A stretch of DNA of 64,000 bases from Silvimonas amylolytica (GTDB lineage: Bacteria > Pseudomonadota > Gammaproteobacteria > Burkholderiales > Chitinibacteraceae): NCBI RefSeq assembly GCF_014645555.1, contig NZ_BMLY01000008.1, positions 62,001 through 126,000 of the forward strand. Direction: 5' to 3'. This document shows, piece by piece, positions 8,450 through 19,051 of this stretch (the stretch's first letter is position 1; every line of letters starts with the position of its first letter). The notes beneath the pieces are model-generated. The model had not been told where the DNA came from. It saw nothing but the letters and a program-made list of their open reading frames with translations, and made no database searches. A program made the position numbers and the translations under genes.

Positions 8450-9931
8450 TCAGGGCTGACGCCGGCCCTTGCCCGCAGTGGGCTTGCTGCCGGGTTTACC
8501 CCCCGGTTTCCCCGCTCCGCTACGCGGCTTGCTGGCCGCCGGTTTACCGGCTGCCGGCTTGCTGCCGGGCTTCAAGCGGCTGAACGGATTGGCGCTGTCG
8601 CCACCAGCCCCTTGTGTACTACCCGCGCCGCGCGATCCCGCACCACGGCGGTCATCGCCACGACCTTGTGGCTTTGGTTGCTTGCGCAAAACCTGGTCCG
8701 CACTGCCCAGCGGTGCACCTTGAGGCACTTTGGGTTTCTTCGGTTTCTTGGGTTTTTTGATGACCTGGCCGGTGCTGCTGGTTTCCGGCACACGGTGTTC
8801 CGCCTCGAAACCCGGTTCTTCTTCACGGGCCAGCGTTTGCTTGATCAGCGCTTCAATCGCCGCCAGTTGCGGGGCTTCATCAGCGCACACCAAAGACACA
8901 GCCACGCCGCTGGCACCGGCACGACCGGTACGGCCAATACGGTGCACGTAGTCCTGCGCAACAATGGGCAAATCAACGTTGATCACCAAAGGCAGATCAT
9001 CAATATCCAGCCCGCGCGCGGCGACATCGGTGGCGACCAGCATTTGCACTTCACGCGCCTTGAAGCGCTCCAGCGCGCGCAGCCGGGCCGGTTGTGGTTT
9101 GTCGCCGTGAATGGTGTCGACAACGTAACCGGCGTGATGCAGCAACTCGGCCAGGTAATCCACACCCTTGCGGGTTTTGACGAATACCAGTGCGTGTTCC
9201 CACTTGTTTTCTGCCACCAGATGCATGAACAGCTCTGGCTTGTTCTTTTTGTCGACCGGCACGACCCATTGTTTGATCTTGCTGGCCGTGACATTGGGCT
9301 GGCTCACGCTGATATTGAGCGGGTTGATCAAGATCCCCGCGGCCATACTGCGGATTTCATCGGTAAAGGTGGCTGAGAACAGCAGCGTTTGTCGCTGGGT
9401 AGGCAAGGCAGCAAACACGGCGGTCAGTTCACGCGCAAAGCCCAGATCGAGCATGCGGTCGGCTTCATCCAGTACCAGCGTTTGCACCTGATCAAATTGC
9501 ACCGCATTCTGGCGATGCAAATCCAGCAATCGCCCTGGCGTGGCGACCAGCACATCCACCCCTTTGCGCAGTTTCATCATTTGCGGGTTGATGCTGACCC
9601 CGCCATAGGCCGCCAGAAAACGCAGATCCAGCCCTTGACCGTATTCGGTAAAACTCTGCAGCACTTGCTCGGCCAGTTCCCGTGTGGGGACCAGCACCAG
9701 CACGCGGGCGCGGTTGCTGGAGACCGCCGGGCCGTGTTGCACCAGACGTTGCAAAACAGGCAGGGCAAAGCCGGCGGTCTTGCCGGTGCCGGTTTGCGCA
9801 GCGGCCATCACATCGCGCCCGCTCAATACGGCTGGAATCGCTTTGGCCTGTACAGGCGTGGGCTTCTGGTAATTCAGTGCCTGCAAGTTGCGCAGCAGGG
9901 GGTCGATCAGGCCAAGCGTGTCAAAAGACAT
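8450..9931 (-). CDS. rhlE: DEAD-box ATP-dependent RNA helicase, RhlE type
   Basis: This 493-residue protein has all helicase motifs: PTPVQAKAIP (Q motif), AQTGTGKTAGF (Walker A), PTRELAEQV, VLDEADRMLDLGF (DEAD box), SAT, VATDVAARGLDI and HRIGRTGRAG. Residues about 385-493 are a low-complexity tail rich in Lys, Pro, Gly and Arg, typical of RhlE-like proteins and probably RNA-binding. It should remodel RNA during ribosome assembly, cold adaptation or decay. The start is set at MSFDTLGL; a GTG six codons upstream is possible. Confidence 0.92.
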   Translation of the reverse strand: MSFDTLGLIDPLLRNLQALNYQKPTPVQAKAIPAVLSGRDVMAAAQTGTGKTAGFALPVLQRLVQHGPAVSSNRARVLVLVPTRELAEQVLQSFTEYGQGLDLRFLAAYGGVSINPQMMKLRKGVDVLVATPGRLLDLHRQNAVQFDQVQTLVLDEADRMLDLGFARELTAVFAALPTQRQTLLFSATFTDEIRSMAAGILINPLNISVSQPNVTASKIKQWVVPVDKKNKPELFMHLVAENKWEHALVFVKTRKGVDYLAELLHHAGYVVDTIHGDKPQPARLRALERFKAREVQMLVATDVAARGLDIDDLPLVINVDLPIVAQDYVHRIGRTGRAGASGVAVSLVCADEAPQLAAIEALIKQTLAREEEPGFEAEHRVPETSSTGQVIKKPKKPKKPKVPQGAPLGSADQVLRKQPKPQGRGDDRRGAGSRGAGSTQGAGGDSANPFSRLKPGSKPAAGKPAASKPRSGAGKPGGKPGSKPTAGKGRRQP

Positions 9932-10006
9932 GGGTTTAATCCGGCACACAGCAGTAAAACCGCAATTTTAGCGGTTTGTACGCCATTGCGCCGGACGGGT
10001 TGCAGA

Positions 10007-10231
10007 TCAGCTCTCGAAGAGGTCGATGTCGATCGCCATGGAAAAATGCAATGGTGCCGGCCGCCACGCGGGCAAGTTGGTGTAAATCAGCCACAAAGCC
10101 AGCGCCAGCATCAGCACAAGGGTCAGCCGTGGCAACCACCAGCGTGCCTGCATCCGGTGCGCCAGCCAACCGCGTAACTGGGCGGCAATTGCCTGCCCGA
10201 AAATCAACCAGAGTCCTGCCAAGCCATCCAT
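10007..10231 (-). CDS. Small single-pass membrane protein, uncharacterised
   Basis: The frame encodes 74 residues with an AGGAG ribosome site 7 bases before the ATG at 10231. Longer upstream extensions lack such a site. One hydrophobic helix (WLPRLTLVLMLALALWLIYT) is visible after an amphipathic N-terminal part. I do not recognise a family. It sits between rhlE and a divergent WYL regulator gene. Confidence 0.6.
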   Translation of the reverse strand: MDGLAGLWLIFGQAIAAQLRGWLAHRMQARWWLPRLTLVLMLALALWLIYTNLPAWRPAPLHFSMAIDIDLFES

Positions 10232-10363
10232 GATTTGCTCCTGCGTTCCTGTTCCAGTGTTCAAAGCTGTTTTCTTGTTGCGCGGGTGCGGTCTTTGCCG
10301 CAAACAAACTTTATGCGCGAATGAGGACAAAAATTGCCCTGATTCGTGCGTACTATTCAGGTC

Positions 10364-11362
10364 ATGGCACATTCATCCCAACGCTTGCTGGCCATGCTGG
10401 AGGTGCTGCAGACCCAAGGCCTGGTCAGCGGCAGTGAACTGGCACGAAGGCTGGAGATCGACGTTCGCACCTTGCGGCGCGATATCGCACGGCTGGAGGA
10501 AATGGGCATCCCCATCACTGCCGAGCGGGGTCGGGATGGGGGTTATCGCTTGATGCACGGCTTCAAGCTGCCGCCGATGATGTTCACCAATGAAGAAGCC
10601 CTGGCGCTTTCGCTGGGGCTGCAAGCAGCCCGCAGTCTGGGCCTGGCACAAGCGGCGCCAGCCGTAAGTAGTGCACAGGCCAAACTGGAACGCGTGCTCC
10701 CCGACATGCTGCGCCACCAGTTACGCGCCGTGGCTGAAACAGTCACGCTAGACCTGACCCGTACCCCGGCTGTGCAAGATAACGCCGCGCTGATGGCACT
10801 CTCCACTGCCGCGCAATTGCAGCAGCGCGTGCAACTCAAATACCAGACCGGCGGCGTACTGACCGAACGCCAGTTCGATCCCTACAGCCTGGCCTGGCGT
10901 GATGGCCACTGGTACGCGGTGGGGTATTGTCATCTGCGCAAGGAAATGCGCTCATTCCGGCTGGACCGCATGCTGGCTGTGCGCCCCGTGCCTGCCAGTT
11001 TCCTGCGCCCTGAGGGCTTTGACGTGCTGGCGTTTCTGAATCACACCATGGCCATCATCCCGCGTGATTTTGAAGTGGAAGTCATCTTGCATGCCCCGCT
11101 GGAAGACACCCGCAGATATGTGTATGCGGATCTGGGCATTCTGGAAAGCACCCCGGATGGCACCCGTTTGCGCAGCCAGGCGGATACGCTGTCATGGATG
11201 GCCCGGCAACTGGCACAGATGCCTTACAAGTTCACCGTGATCTCGCCCCCGGCCCTGATCGATGAAATTCACGCGCTGGCGCAGCAACTACTGCGTTCTG
11301 CGCTGGCCGAAAAGCGGGATGAAAAAAAGGTGGCGGAAAACCCGCCACCTGAAGCAGCCTGA
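10364..11362 (+). CDS. YafY/DeoR-type transcriptional regulator with WYL domain
   Basis: The N-terminus has a winged helix-turn-helix (about 5-65; SGSELARRLEIDVRTLRRDI). A WYL sensor domain (about 130-225; FDPYSLAWRDGHWYAVGYCH) and a WCX-like C-terminal part (to residue 332) follow. WYL regulators bind nucleic-acid or small ligands and usually control stress or defence genes; no obvious target lies beside this one. The ATG at 10364 (MAHSSQ) is preferred over a GTG six codons earlier. The last codons carry the neighbouring gene's terminator. Confidence 0.88.
   Translation: MAHSSQRLLAMLEVLQTQGLVSGSELARRLEIDVRTLRRDIARLEEMGIPITAERGRDGGYRLMHGFKLPPMMFTNEEALALSLGLQAARSLGLAQAAPAVSSAQAKLERVLPDMLRHQLRAVAETVTLDLTRTPAVQDNAALMALSTAAQLQQRVQLKYQTGGVLTERQFDPYSLAWRDGHWYAVGYCHLRKEMRSFRLDRMLAVRPVPASFLRPEGFDVLAFLNHTMAIIPRDFEVEVILHAPLEDTRRYVYADLGILESTPDGTRLRSQADTLSWMARQLAQMPYKFTVISPPALIDEIHALAQQLLRSALAEKRDEKKVAENPPPEAA
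11322..11350 (-). terminator. Terminator of the SnoaL-like gene, inside the end of the WYL regulator gene
   Basis: The stem AGGTGGCGG / CCGCCACCT (9 bp, loop AAAAC) is followed, on the minus strand, by seven T. It lies about 50 bp past the stop of the 11400-11900 gene and overlaps the convergent regulator's last codons. Confidence 0.75.
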
Positions 11363-11399
11363 TACCCCAGGCGTGCGAGAGAGAGATCAACCGGGTGCG

Positions 11400-11900
11400 T
11401 TACTTGATCAGGCCCAGTTGCTTCTTGAGGGTCAGGGCGTCGTAGAAATCACCCTGATACACAATGCGGCCGTTTTTCACGCGGATCAGCGACAGGCCAT
11501 TCAGTTCAATGGCCTTGCCAGTGGGCTTGTCGCCCTCAAACGGAATACCGGTATTGGTGCCGGTAAACACCCAACGGAACGCAATGGAATCCTTGCTGAC
11601 CACGGGGTCGCCGACCATTTTCCATTTCAGGTCCGGCAGAGCGGCAATGAAGAACTTGATGACGTTATCGCGCGCCGGGACGACACCAAATTGAGACTCA
11701 CCGACGGTGGCATCGTAGTACTCGACATCGAAATCCAGGTTCATGGCAGCCAGGTTGGGGTCGTGCTTGTTCCAGCCATCCATGTAGGCGTGGACGATGG
11801 AGAGTGGATCCGCTTTGGTTGCCGCCTGCGCGGCTGGGGCGAAGCTGAGCGTGGCAAATAGCGCCAGCAGGGTACAGAGAGACTTCAGGATGGATTGCAT
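11400..11900 (-). CDS. Secreted SnoaL-like (NTF2-fold) protein, ester cyclase family
   Basis: The 166-residue protein has a clean signal peptide ending APAAQA at about residue 26, then a single NTF2/SnoaL fold. Recognisable parts are VHAYMDGWNKHDPN near the start and IRVKNGRIVYQGDFYD near the end. SnoaL relatives include polyketide cyclases and many uncharacterised proteins. The exported location argues against a polyketide role, so I assign only the fold. It stands alone, ends in a bidirectionally placed terminator, and lies beside a repeat element. Confidence 0.75.
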   Translation of the reverse strand: MQSILKSLCTLLALFATLSFAPAAQAATKADPLSIVHAYMDGWNKHDPNLAAMNLDFDVEYYDATVGESQFGVVPARDNVIKFFIAALPDLKWKMVGDPVVSKDSIAFRWVFTGTNTGIPFEGDKPTGKAIELNGLSLIRVKNGRIVYQGDFYDALTLKKQLGLIK

Positions 11901-11990
11901 GGTTCATCGACTCCGGTTGATGTGGATGTGTCTCTCGCACATGGTTTTTGGGGGCTGGTCGTATGCCGGCCTTTTGTTTGCTTATTTATG

Positions 11991-12043
11991 TTTGTTGCCG
12001 TTTTAAGCTTTGTTGCCGTTTTAAGCTTTGTTGCTCGTTTCAG
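11991..12043. repeat. 18-bp direct repeat, two exact copies plus one decayed
   Basis: The unit TTTGTTGCCGTTTTAAGC occurs at 11991-12008 and 12009-12026, followed by a diverged third copy up to the left end of the inverted-repeat element. It has no coding role. Confidence 0.85.
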
Positions 12044-12533
12044 CGCCTTGCGGCGCGGTTGTTTGGGTGTCGGGGGTTGCCCGACAGCAAGAACCTTTCT
12101 TTGGGGTCGCCAACCTCGGCGGCCCCAAAGAAAGGTCCCAAAGAAAAGGCGACCCCTGCGACAGCGCCCTTCGGGTTCCCTGTGCTTCTCGCGTGGCCCG
12201 GCAGGCTCGGGAACTCGCTTCGCTCAAACACCCCTCGCCGAAACCCCGGGCCCCGCTGCGATGCTCGGCGCAGTCAAGGGCACAACGGCCAAACCCTTTG
12301 TGTGCCAGCCGCCGTGGTTTTTGCTGTTGCTGTTGCCTTTGACGTTCTCCCCCATTAAAGCCAAGCGCCGAGGGCGAGGAGGGAGACCTCAGGCTCCCGA
12401 CCAACCGAGGGAAGCCCGGAGGGCCGCCAGGCTGGGGTCGCCTTTCTTTTGCCCACTTTTCTTTGGCGACGCAAAGAAAAGTGGGGTGGTCCCGGGCACC
12501 CCCGGATATGTAAACATCCGCGCCAACGGCGCT
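12042..12533. repeat. Inverted-repeat element, copy 1 (MITE-like, no transposase)
   Basis: This 0.49-kb block is closely related to 16943-17498. Its ends are imperfect inverted repeats of about 75-90 bp: both read inward as AGCGCC..GCGCGG..TGTTT..GGGGGT..GCCCG..TCTTTG..GTCGCCAA. Each end also folds on itself: stem CCTTTCTTTGGGG (12094-12106 with 12123-12135) and stem CCCACTTTTCTTTG (12452-12465 with 12472-12485). The interior shares near-identical stretches with copy 2 (for example GCGATGCTCGGCGCAGTCAA). ORFs inside are not conserved in frame. It begins 30 bp after the patD stop. Confidence 0.75.
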
Positions 12534-12563
12534 AACACCCCAACCAGCCCCAGCAAAAACCAA

Positions 12564-14003
12564 CTACTCAAACTTCGCCATCACATGCCGCACACACGTG
12601 TAATCCTCCAGCGCATACACCGACATATCCTTGCCGTACCCTGAACGCTTCATCCCGCCGTGCGGCATTTCGCTCACCAGCATGAAATGGGTGTTGATCC
12701 AGGTGCAGCCGTACTGCAGTTCGGCGGCGACCTTCATCGCCTTGTTCACATCTCGTGTCCACACTGAACTGGCCAGGCCGTACTCCGAGTCGTTAGCCCA
12801 GTTCACCGCGTCATCCACCTGGTCAAACCGGGTCACGGAAACCACAGGTCCAAACACCTCACGGCGGACAATTTCGTCTTCCTGGCGCGCGCCTGCAATC
12901 ACGGTTGGCTCGAAAAAGAAACCACGGCTATTGCCCAGCTTGCCGCCGGTGGTGACTTCAATGTGGTTCTGGCTGGCAGCGCGTTCGACAAAACTGGCGA
13001 CGCGGCTGCGCTGCCGTTCAGAAATCAGTGGGCCCATTTCCACGCCCTCCAGGTGCTGTTCACCCATCTTGATGCTGCTGACAGCACTGCTGAGGTCGGC
13101 CACCAGCTTTTCGTAGATTTTCGGGCCTGCGTAGATACGGCAGGCGGCGGTGCAGTCCTGGCCTGCGTTGTAGAAACCAAAGGTGCGGATACCTTCGACC
13201 ACGGCTTCCAGATCGGCATCGTCAAACACGATCACTGGCGCTTTACCACCCAGTTCAAGGTGCGTGCGCTTGAGGGACTTTGAAGCGCTTTCCAGAATTT
13301 TCTGGCCGGTCGAGACATCGCCGGTAATCGAGATCATGCGTACAGCCGGCTGCGAGATCAGCGGCGAGCCCACCGTATCACCACGCCCCGTCACAATATT
13401 CACCACGCCAGCCGGGAAGATTTCCGCAATCAATTCGCCCAGCTTGAGCGTGGTCAGCGGGGTTTGCTCGGATGGCTTGATCACGACGGTATTGCCTGCG
13501 GCGATGGCCGGGGCGATTTTCCAGGCGGCCATCATCAAGGGGTAGTTCCAGGGCGCAATCGAGGCCACTACGCCTAGCGGATCGCGGCGGACCATGCTGG
13601 TAAAACCAGGCAGATATTCGCCCGCCAACTGGCCATGCTGAGTGCGACAGGCACCGGCAAAGAAACGGAACACATCGGCCACAGCCGGGATTTCATCATT
13701 GAGCGCCGCAAGGTAGGGCTTGCCACAGTTCAGCGACTCCAGCCGGGCAAACTCGGTAGCGCGCGCTTCAATGGCATCAGCCAGGCGTAACAACAGCGTG
13801 GCGCGATCGCGCGGCGTGGTTTTTCCCCAGACCGGGAAGGCTTTCTGCGCAGCGGCGACGGCAGCTTGCACTTGATCGAGCGAGGCTTCCGCCACCTTGA
13901 CCACCACGTCACCCGTCGCAGGGTTGAGGATGTCCTCGATGTCACCCTGACCGGCCACAAAGTCGCCGCCGATCAACAGTTTGGTGTGCATGGTCTTGTC
14001 CAT
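12564..14003 (-). CDS. patD: Gamma-aminobutyraldehyde dehydrogenase (PatD/YdcW type)
   Basis: This 479-residue NAD-dependent aldehyde dehydrogenase has the whole family signature: [28 protein letters not shown], the general-base Glu250 in LELGGKAP and the nucleophile Cys284 in AGQDCTAAC. Close likeness to E. coli PatD/YdcW ([19 protein letters not shown]) and its place after ydcSTUV-type genes point to oxidation of 4-aminobutanal to GABA in putrescine breakdown. The start is [10 protein letters not shown] with GGAG upstream. It is the last gene of the operon, with a repeat element right after its stop. Confidence 0.9.
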   Translation of the reverse strand: MDKTMHTKLLIGGDFVAGQGDIEDILNPATGDVVVKVAEASLDQVQAAVAAAQKAFPVWGKTTPRDRATLLLRLADAIEARATEFARLESLNCGKPYLAALNDEIPAVADVFRFFAGACRTQHGQLAGEYLPGFTSMVRRDPLGVVASIAPWNYPLMMAAWKIAPAIAAGNTVVIKPSEQTPLTTLKLGELIAEIFPAGVVNIVTGRGDTVGSPLISQPAVRMISITGDVSTGQKILESASKSLKRTHLELGGKAPVIVFDDADLEAVVEGIRTFGFYNAGQDCTAACRIYAGPKIYEKLVADLSSAVSSIKMGEQHLEGVEMGPLISERQRSRVASFVERAASQNHIEVTTGGKLGNSRGFFFEPTVIAGARQEDEIVRREVFGPVVSVTRFDQVDDAVNWANDSEYGLASSVWTRDVNKAMKVAAELQYGCTWINTHFMLVSEMPHGGMKRSGYGKDMSVYALEDYTCVRHVMAKFE

Positions 14004-14076
14004 TCTTGTGTCTCCGGGGTTGCTCCGGCCGCACGTGACGGCCGTGTTGCTTGTGTATTCGGGTTGTTCGTAACGG

Positions 14077-14886
14077 TTATTTGCTGGCACCGGCGGTGTT
14101 TTCTGTGCCGCGGGTGAGGTACCACGCACCAAAGATTGGTATGGCGGTCATCAGCATGATCATCATCGCGACCACATTGGTGATCGGCACATCACGCGGG
14201 CGGCCCAGCTGGTTCAGCAACCAGATGGGCAGCGTGCGTTCTTGCCCGGCGGTGAAGGTGGTGACGATGATTTCGTCAAAACTCAGCGCGAACGCCAGGA
14301 TGGCGCCGGCCAGCAAGGCGGTGGCAATCTGCGGCAGCACCACGTAGCGGAAGGTCTGCCAGCCATCCGCGCCCAGATCCATCGAGGCCTCGATCAGGCT
14401 GAATGAGGTTCGGCGGAAGCGCGCAATGACGTTGTTGTAAACGATGACCACACAGAAAGTGGCATGACCGATCGCGATGGTCCAGAAGTTCGGGTCCAGA
14501 TTGGCCATTTTGATGGCGGACAACAGCGCAATACCGGTGATGATGCCGGGCAAGGCAATCGGCAGGATCAGCATCAGCGTGATGGACTCTTTGCCGAAGA
14601 AATCCTTGCGGTACAACGCACCCGCCGCCAGCGTACCCAGCACCATGGCGAGGATCGTCGCCATGGTGGCGACCTTGACCGACAACCACACGGCAGAGAG
14701 CATGTCTTGCCGCCCGAACGCATCTGCAAACCAGTGCAGCGTGAACCCTTGCAGCGGAAAGCTGAACGCAGACTCTTCGGTGTTAAAGGCGTACAGCACC
14801 ACTACAAAGATGGGGAAATGCAGGAACACCAACCCGCCCCACGCCGCCAGTTTCAGCAGCAACGATGGTTTTTGCTCAGAGTGCAT
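14077..14886 (-). CDS. ydcV: Polyamine-type ABC transporter permease (YdcV/PotC-like)
   Basis: The 269-residue inner-membrane permease has about six transmembrane helices and the permease EAA loop ([25 protein letters not shown]). The start is set at MHSEQKPS, with GGGAG upstream, overlapping the end of the other permease gene by 11 bp; an earlier in-frame Met would overlap it much more. It pairs with the upstream permease to form the channel for putrescine-like substrates. Confidence 0.88.
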   Translation of the reverse strand: MHSEQKPSLLLKLAAWGGLVFLHFPIFVVVLYAFNTEESAFSFPLQGFTLHWFADAFGRQDMLSAVWLSVKVATMATILAMVLGTLAAGALYRKDFFGKESITLMLILPIALPGIITGIALLSAIKMANLDPNFWTIAIGHATFCVVIVYNNVIARFRRTSFSLIEASMDLGADGWQTFRYVVLPQIATALLAGAILAFALSFDEIIVTTFTAGQERTLPIWLLNQLGRPRDVPITNVVAMMIMLMTAIPIFGAWYLTRGTENTAGASK

Positions 14887-15844
14887 CGAAAGCTCCCAGG
14901 CGTTTGGCAATGGCCAGATAAACCCCAATGATCACCACCGGCACGACGGTAAACGCTGCCGCCATGGGGATGTTCCCGATCGAGCCTTGCATGGTGTACA
15001 CCATGGTGCCGATGAACAAACCGCTGGGGCCGACCAGTTGCGGGATGATGAAATCGCCCAGCGTCAGCGAAAACGTGAAGATGGAGCCCGCCACTACGCC
15101 AGGAATGGCCAGCGGCAGGATCACCGTGCGAAAAGTTTGCTGCGGGCGCGCACCCAGATCAGCAGAGGCCTGCAGCAAGTTGGCCGGAATCCGCTCAATC
15201 GACGCCTGGATGGGCAAAATCATGAACGGCAACCAGATATACGTGAACACCAGAAACCGGCCCAGATTGGAGGTAGACAACGAGTTCCCGCCAACGACCG
15301 GCAACGCCAGCACGGCTTCCAGCGCATGGGTCAGCCCCAGTTTGCCAATCATCCAGTACACGATCCCGCCTTTGGCCAGGATCACCGTCCAGGAATACAC
15401 CTTGACGATGTAGCTCGCCCACATCGGCAGCATGACCGCCACGTAGAAGAACCCCTTGCGCCAGCCGGTAGCGTAACGCGCCATGTAGTACGCAATCGGG
15501 AACGCCAGAATGGCACTGGCAATCGACACACAGGCCGCCATACCCAATGTGCGCAAAACGATGTCGTAATTGGCAGCGTCGGTGAACAGCGCCTTGTAAT
15601 TGGCCAACGTGAAATCGGGCGTGACGCCCATGGTGAAGTCATCAAACGTGTAAAAGCTTTGCGACAGCAGCGCCAGCAATGAACCCAGATACACCACACC
15701 AAACCACAGCAGCGGTGGCGTGAGTAACAGCAAGAGATACAGCGTACTGCGCCGATAAAGGAAGCTGGACACCGCACGCAGTGGCCCACCCTTGCGGGCG
15801 GTCACGACAGGCGCGGTGACGGGCAAAGTAGCAGCCATGGTCAT
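14876..15844 (-). CDS. ydcU: Polyamine-type ABC transporter permease (YdcU/PotB-like)
   Basis: The 322-residue protein has a hydrophobic N-terminal helix ([20 protein letters not shown]), about six transmembrane helices in all and an EAA loop ([20 protein letters not shown]). The start ATG at 15844 overlaps the stop of the ATPase gene as TGATG, so translation is probably coupled. Confidence 0.88.
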   Translation of the reverse strand: MTMAATLPVTAPVVTARKGGPLRAVSSFLYRRSTLYLLLLLTPPLLWFGVVYLGSLLALLSQSFYTFDDFTMGVTPDFTLANYKALFTDAANYDIVLRTLGMAACVSIASAILAFPIAYYMARYATGWRKGFFYVAVMLPMWASYIVKVYSWTVILAKGGIVYWMIGKLGLTHALEAVLALPVVGGNSLSTSNLGRFLVFTYIWLPFMILPIQASIERIPANLLQASADLGARPQQTFRTVILPLAIPGVVAGSIFTFSLTLGDFIIPQLVGPSGLFIGTMVYTMQGSIGNIPMAAAFTVVPVVIIGVYLAIAKRLGAFDAL

Positions 15845-16869
15845 CACCGTGTTCCCGCCGACAAGGGCACCATGGCCTGACGCGCCCACGACAGCGCTAC
15901 TGCATCCCCTGGTCGTGGCAGTGTCGGGTCTTCGGCATCGCGGTTGGAAATCGTCACTGCCAGCAACTGGCCGGTGGCTGCTTTGATTTCAAAGCGGCTG
16001 GTGGCACCGTGGTAATGCACATCAATCAGCGTGCCTTGCGTACCCAGATGATCCGCACTGGCGGGCTGCGCAAAGTGGATATGCTCTGGTCGTACCGAGA
16101 AGGCTTGCGCCGCGCCAGTGATAACCTGCGCCAGTTCGCCCTCAATCACATTGGATGTCCCGACGAAATCCGCCACGAACGGCGTAGCCGGTTTGGTGTA
16201 CAGATTGCGTGGACTATCGACTTGTTCGATCTTGCCTTTGTTGAACACCGCCACGCGATCAGACATCGACAGCGCTTCGCCCTGATCATGCGTGACATAG
16301 ATAAACGTGATGCCCAGCTTGCGTTGCAGGGTTTTAAGTTCGGTCTGCATCTGCTCGCGCAGTTTCAGATCCAGCGCACCCAGCGGTTCATCCAGCAACA
16401 ACACGCGCGGCCGGTTCACCAAGGCCCGTGCCAGCGCCACTCGTTGCCGTTGCCCGCCCGACATCTGCCCTGGCGTGCGACCGCCAAAATCCCCCAGCGC
16501 CACCATGCCCAATGCCGCTTCAGCCTCTTTGTAGCGCTCTTTCTTGCCCACCCCTTTCACCATCAGCCCGTAGGCGACGTTATCCAGGATGTTCATATGC
16601 GGGAACAGCGCGTAATCCTGGAACACCGTGTTCACATCGCGCTCGTACGGCGGCAGGCCGGCGGCTTCTTTGCCGTGGATCAGAATGCTGCCGGAGGTCG
16701 GCTGCTCAAACCCGGCAATCAAGCGCAAACAGGTGGTCTTGCCTGACCCGGACGGGCCCAGCATGGAGAAGAACTCGCCATCGGCAATGGTGATGGAAAC
16801 ATCATCAACCGCCTTGACGGTGCCGTAGTGGCGGGAGACGTTGGTGAACTGGACTGCAGTGGTGGTCAT
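15844..16869 (-). CDS. ydcT: Polyamine-type ABC transporter ATP-binding protein (YdcT/PotA-like)
   Basis: The 341-residue ATPase has Walker A GPSGSGKTT, the signature MSGGQRQRVALARAL, Walker B VLLLDEPLGALD, the switch His in YVTHDQGEAL and a C-terminal TOBE domain (about 270-341). It energises uptake through the two permeases downstream. A 0.56-kb repeat element separates it from its binding-protein gene upstream. That is unusual for such operons and may lower or uncouple its expression. Confidence 0.9.
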   Translation of the reverse strand: MTTTAVQFTNVSRHYGTVKAVDDVSITIADGEFFSMLGPSGSGKTTCLRLIAGFEQPTSGSILIHGKEAAGLPPYERDVNTVFQDYALFPHMNILDNVAYGLMVKGVGKKERYKEAEAALGMVALGDFGGRTPGQMSGGQRQRVALARALVNRPRVLLLDEPLGALDLKLREQMQTELKTLQRKLGITFIYVTHDQGEALSMSDRVAVFNKGKIEQVDSPRNLYTKPATPFVADFVGTSNVIEGELAQVITGAAQAFSVRPEHIHFAQPASADHLGTQGTLIDVHYHGATSRFEIKAATGQLLAVTISNRDAEDPTLPRPGDAVALSWARQAMVPLSAGTR

Positions 16870-16942
16870 TTGCTGTGTACCTCAACTTGCGTGGTTCTAT
16901 TTTTGCTGCGCGGTTTGCAATGCGGTTTTACGGTTTTTTTTT

Positions 16943-17498
<556 letters not shown>

Positions 17499-17520
17499 AA
17501 ACCTCAACCGGAACAACCAC

Positions 17521-18672
17521 TCACCGCCCGCCCATAATCGCAATGAAATCCTGCGTCCAGCGGCTATACGGCACGCACGTCCCCTGGGTCTTGCACTTGG
17601 CGACCGGCGTTTTCCAGAAGTGGATTTGCTCGAACCGCGCATAACCGTTGCTGGCGCACACATCAGAACCACCCACGGGCTTGTTCTTGCAGCCATCGGT
17701 GATCACCGGGTTAGAGCCAAACCACTCGGCCAGGTCAACCTGCAGTTTCTTGTTCAGCGACCAGTCCATCCACTTGTATGCACATGTCGGGTGCGGCGCA
17801 TTCACGTGCATCATGGTGGTATCTGCCCAGCCGGTAGCGCCTTCCTTGGGGATGGTGCCGGCAATGGGGAATTTCTCGCCCTGCAGGGCATTGATCAGGT
17901 AGCCCCAACCGGATGACGCGGCAATGCCTTCGTTCTTGAAGTCATTCATTTGCACGGTCACGTCATGCCAGTAGCGGTGGGTCAGTTGTTTCTGGCCGCG
18001 CAGGAGCTTGAGTACTTCGGCGTATTGTTTTTCGTTGAGCTCGTACGGGTCTTTGATGCCCAGAGAGGGGTTCTTGGCCATCAGGTACATGGCGGCATCG
18101 GCAATGTAGATTGCGCCGTCATACGCCTGCACACGCCCCTTGTTGGATTTGCCGTCCGGCAGCTTTTGTTCTTCAAACACCACCGACCAGGAATCCGGGG
18201 CTTTCGGGAAAACCTTGGTGTTGTACGCGAGGAAGTTGGCACCCCACTGATACGGCACGCCATAGTGCTTGCCATCTACCGTGTGCCACGGCGCATCTTG
18301 CAGGCGTTTTTCAACGGTGTGCCAGGAGGGGATCAGCGCGGTATTGATCTCTTGCACTTTCTTGCCATACACAAGGCGCAGACTGGCATCGCCCGATGCT
18401 GTCACAAGGTCATAACCGCCCTGGTTCATGAGCGAGACCATTTCGTCAGAGGTCGCCGCCGTCTTCACGTTGACTTTGCAACTGGTGGCTTTTTCAAACT
18501 CGGTCACCCAGTCGTATTTCTTGTCGGATTCGCCGCGTTCGATATAACCCGGCCAGGCGATGATATTGACCTGCCCTTCTGACTTGCCCAATGTGCTGAC
18601 GGGTGCGGCGAAGGCCGCGCTATTCAGAAATGCACAGCCTACTACCCATGCGGTGATCTTCATCTGCTTCAT
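17521..18672 (-). CDS. ydcS: Polyamine-type ABC transporter substrate-binding protein (YdcS-like)
   Basis: The 383-residue periplasmic protein has a signal peptide ending NSAAFAAP. It belongs to the PotD/YdcS group (VNIIAWPGYIERGESDKKYDW, DLVTASGDASLRLVYGKKVQ). The start MKQMKITAW is set by GGAGAGGATC upstream; the frame is open much further up without a site. It should capture putrescine or a related amine for the permeases encoded downstream, with GABA-aldehyde oxidation by PatD. The nearest upstream gene is a LysR regulator, and a CAGATA-N5-TATCTG site lies about 90 bp before the start. Confidence 0.88.
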   Translation of the reverse strand: MKQMKITAWVVGCAFLNSAAFAAPVSTLGKSEGQVNIIAWPGYIERGESDKKYDWVTEFEKATSCKVNVKTAATSDEMVSLMNQGGYDLVTASGDASLRLVYGKKVQEINTALIPSWHTVEKRLQDAPWHTVDGKHYGVPYQWGANFLAYNTKVFPKAPDSWSVVFEEQKLPDGKSNKGRVQAYDGAIYIADAAMYLMAKNPSLGIKDPYELNEKQYAEVLKLLRGQKQLTHRYWHDVTVQMNDFKNEGIAASSGWGYLINALQGEKFPIAGTIPKEGATGWADTTMMHVNAPHPTCAYKWMDWSLNKKLQVDLAEWFGSNPVITDGCKNKPVGGSDVCASNGYARFEQIHFWKTPVAKCKTQGTCVPYSRWTQDFIAIMGGR

Positions 18673-19051
18673 GATCCTCTCCAGGAATGGTCCGGTTCTG
18701 TGTGCTTGAACTTGCTGCGGACCATTCTGTGAGCGCCGGGGCGACCCGCAAAGCGCGCTTTGCAGATAAAAACTATCTGTTTTACCGATACCTTTCAGTT
18801 TGTCGACATGACGCACTGCGCCAAAACAGCGCGTAGTTTCAGCCGCAAAGTACAAGCCCAATCAGGCTGCAAACCCATTGTTTACATGTAACCAACTGAT
18901 ACGCACTACATTTTTTGCCAGATTGATGCATTGCATTTATCTGGTGCATATCTCTGCTGACGGTATGGAGACCGATTTATTGCGTTAAATCAGACTGCAT
19001 TAAATTCGGAAAAACAGAACGAATATGGTGATCTATCGCTAAAAAAGATGG
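18673..19051 (-). promoter_or_regulatory. Promoter region of the ydcS operon
   Basis: This A+T-rich 379-bp gap lies between the LysR gene and ydcS. Besides the sites listed separately it holds TTACATGTAA at 18892-18901. I see no gene. Confidence 0.55.
18763..18779. promoter_or_regulatory. LysR-type operator candidate
   Basis: CAGATAAAAACTATCTG is a perfect 6-5-6 inverted repeat containing the T-N11-A core, as expected of LysR-family sites. A related CCAGAT-N15-ATCTGG pair lies at 18918-18944. The LysR gene at 19052-19960 is the obvious candidate regulator. Confidence 0.5.

Noticed and set aside
12021-12563. ORFs of 60-180 codons inside the inverted-repeat elements
   Set aside because: Frames differ between the two copies, stops and indels are not codon-aware, and the hairpins explain the open frames.
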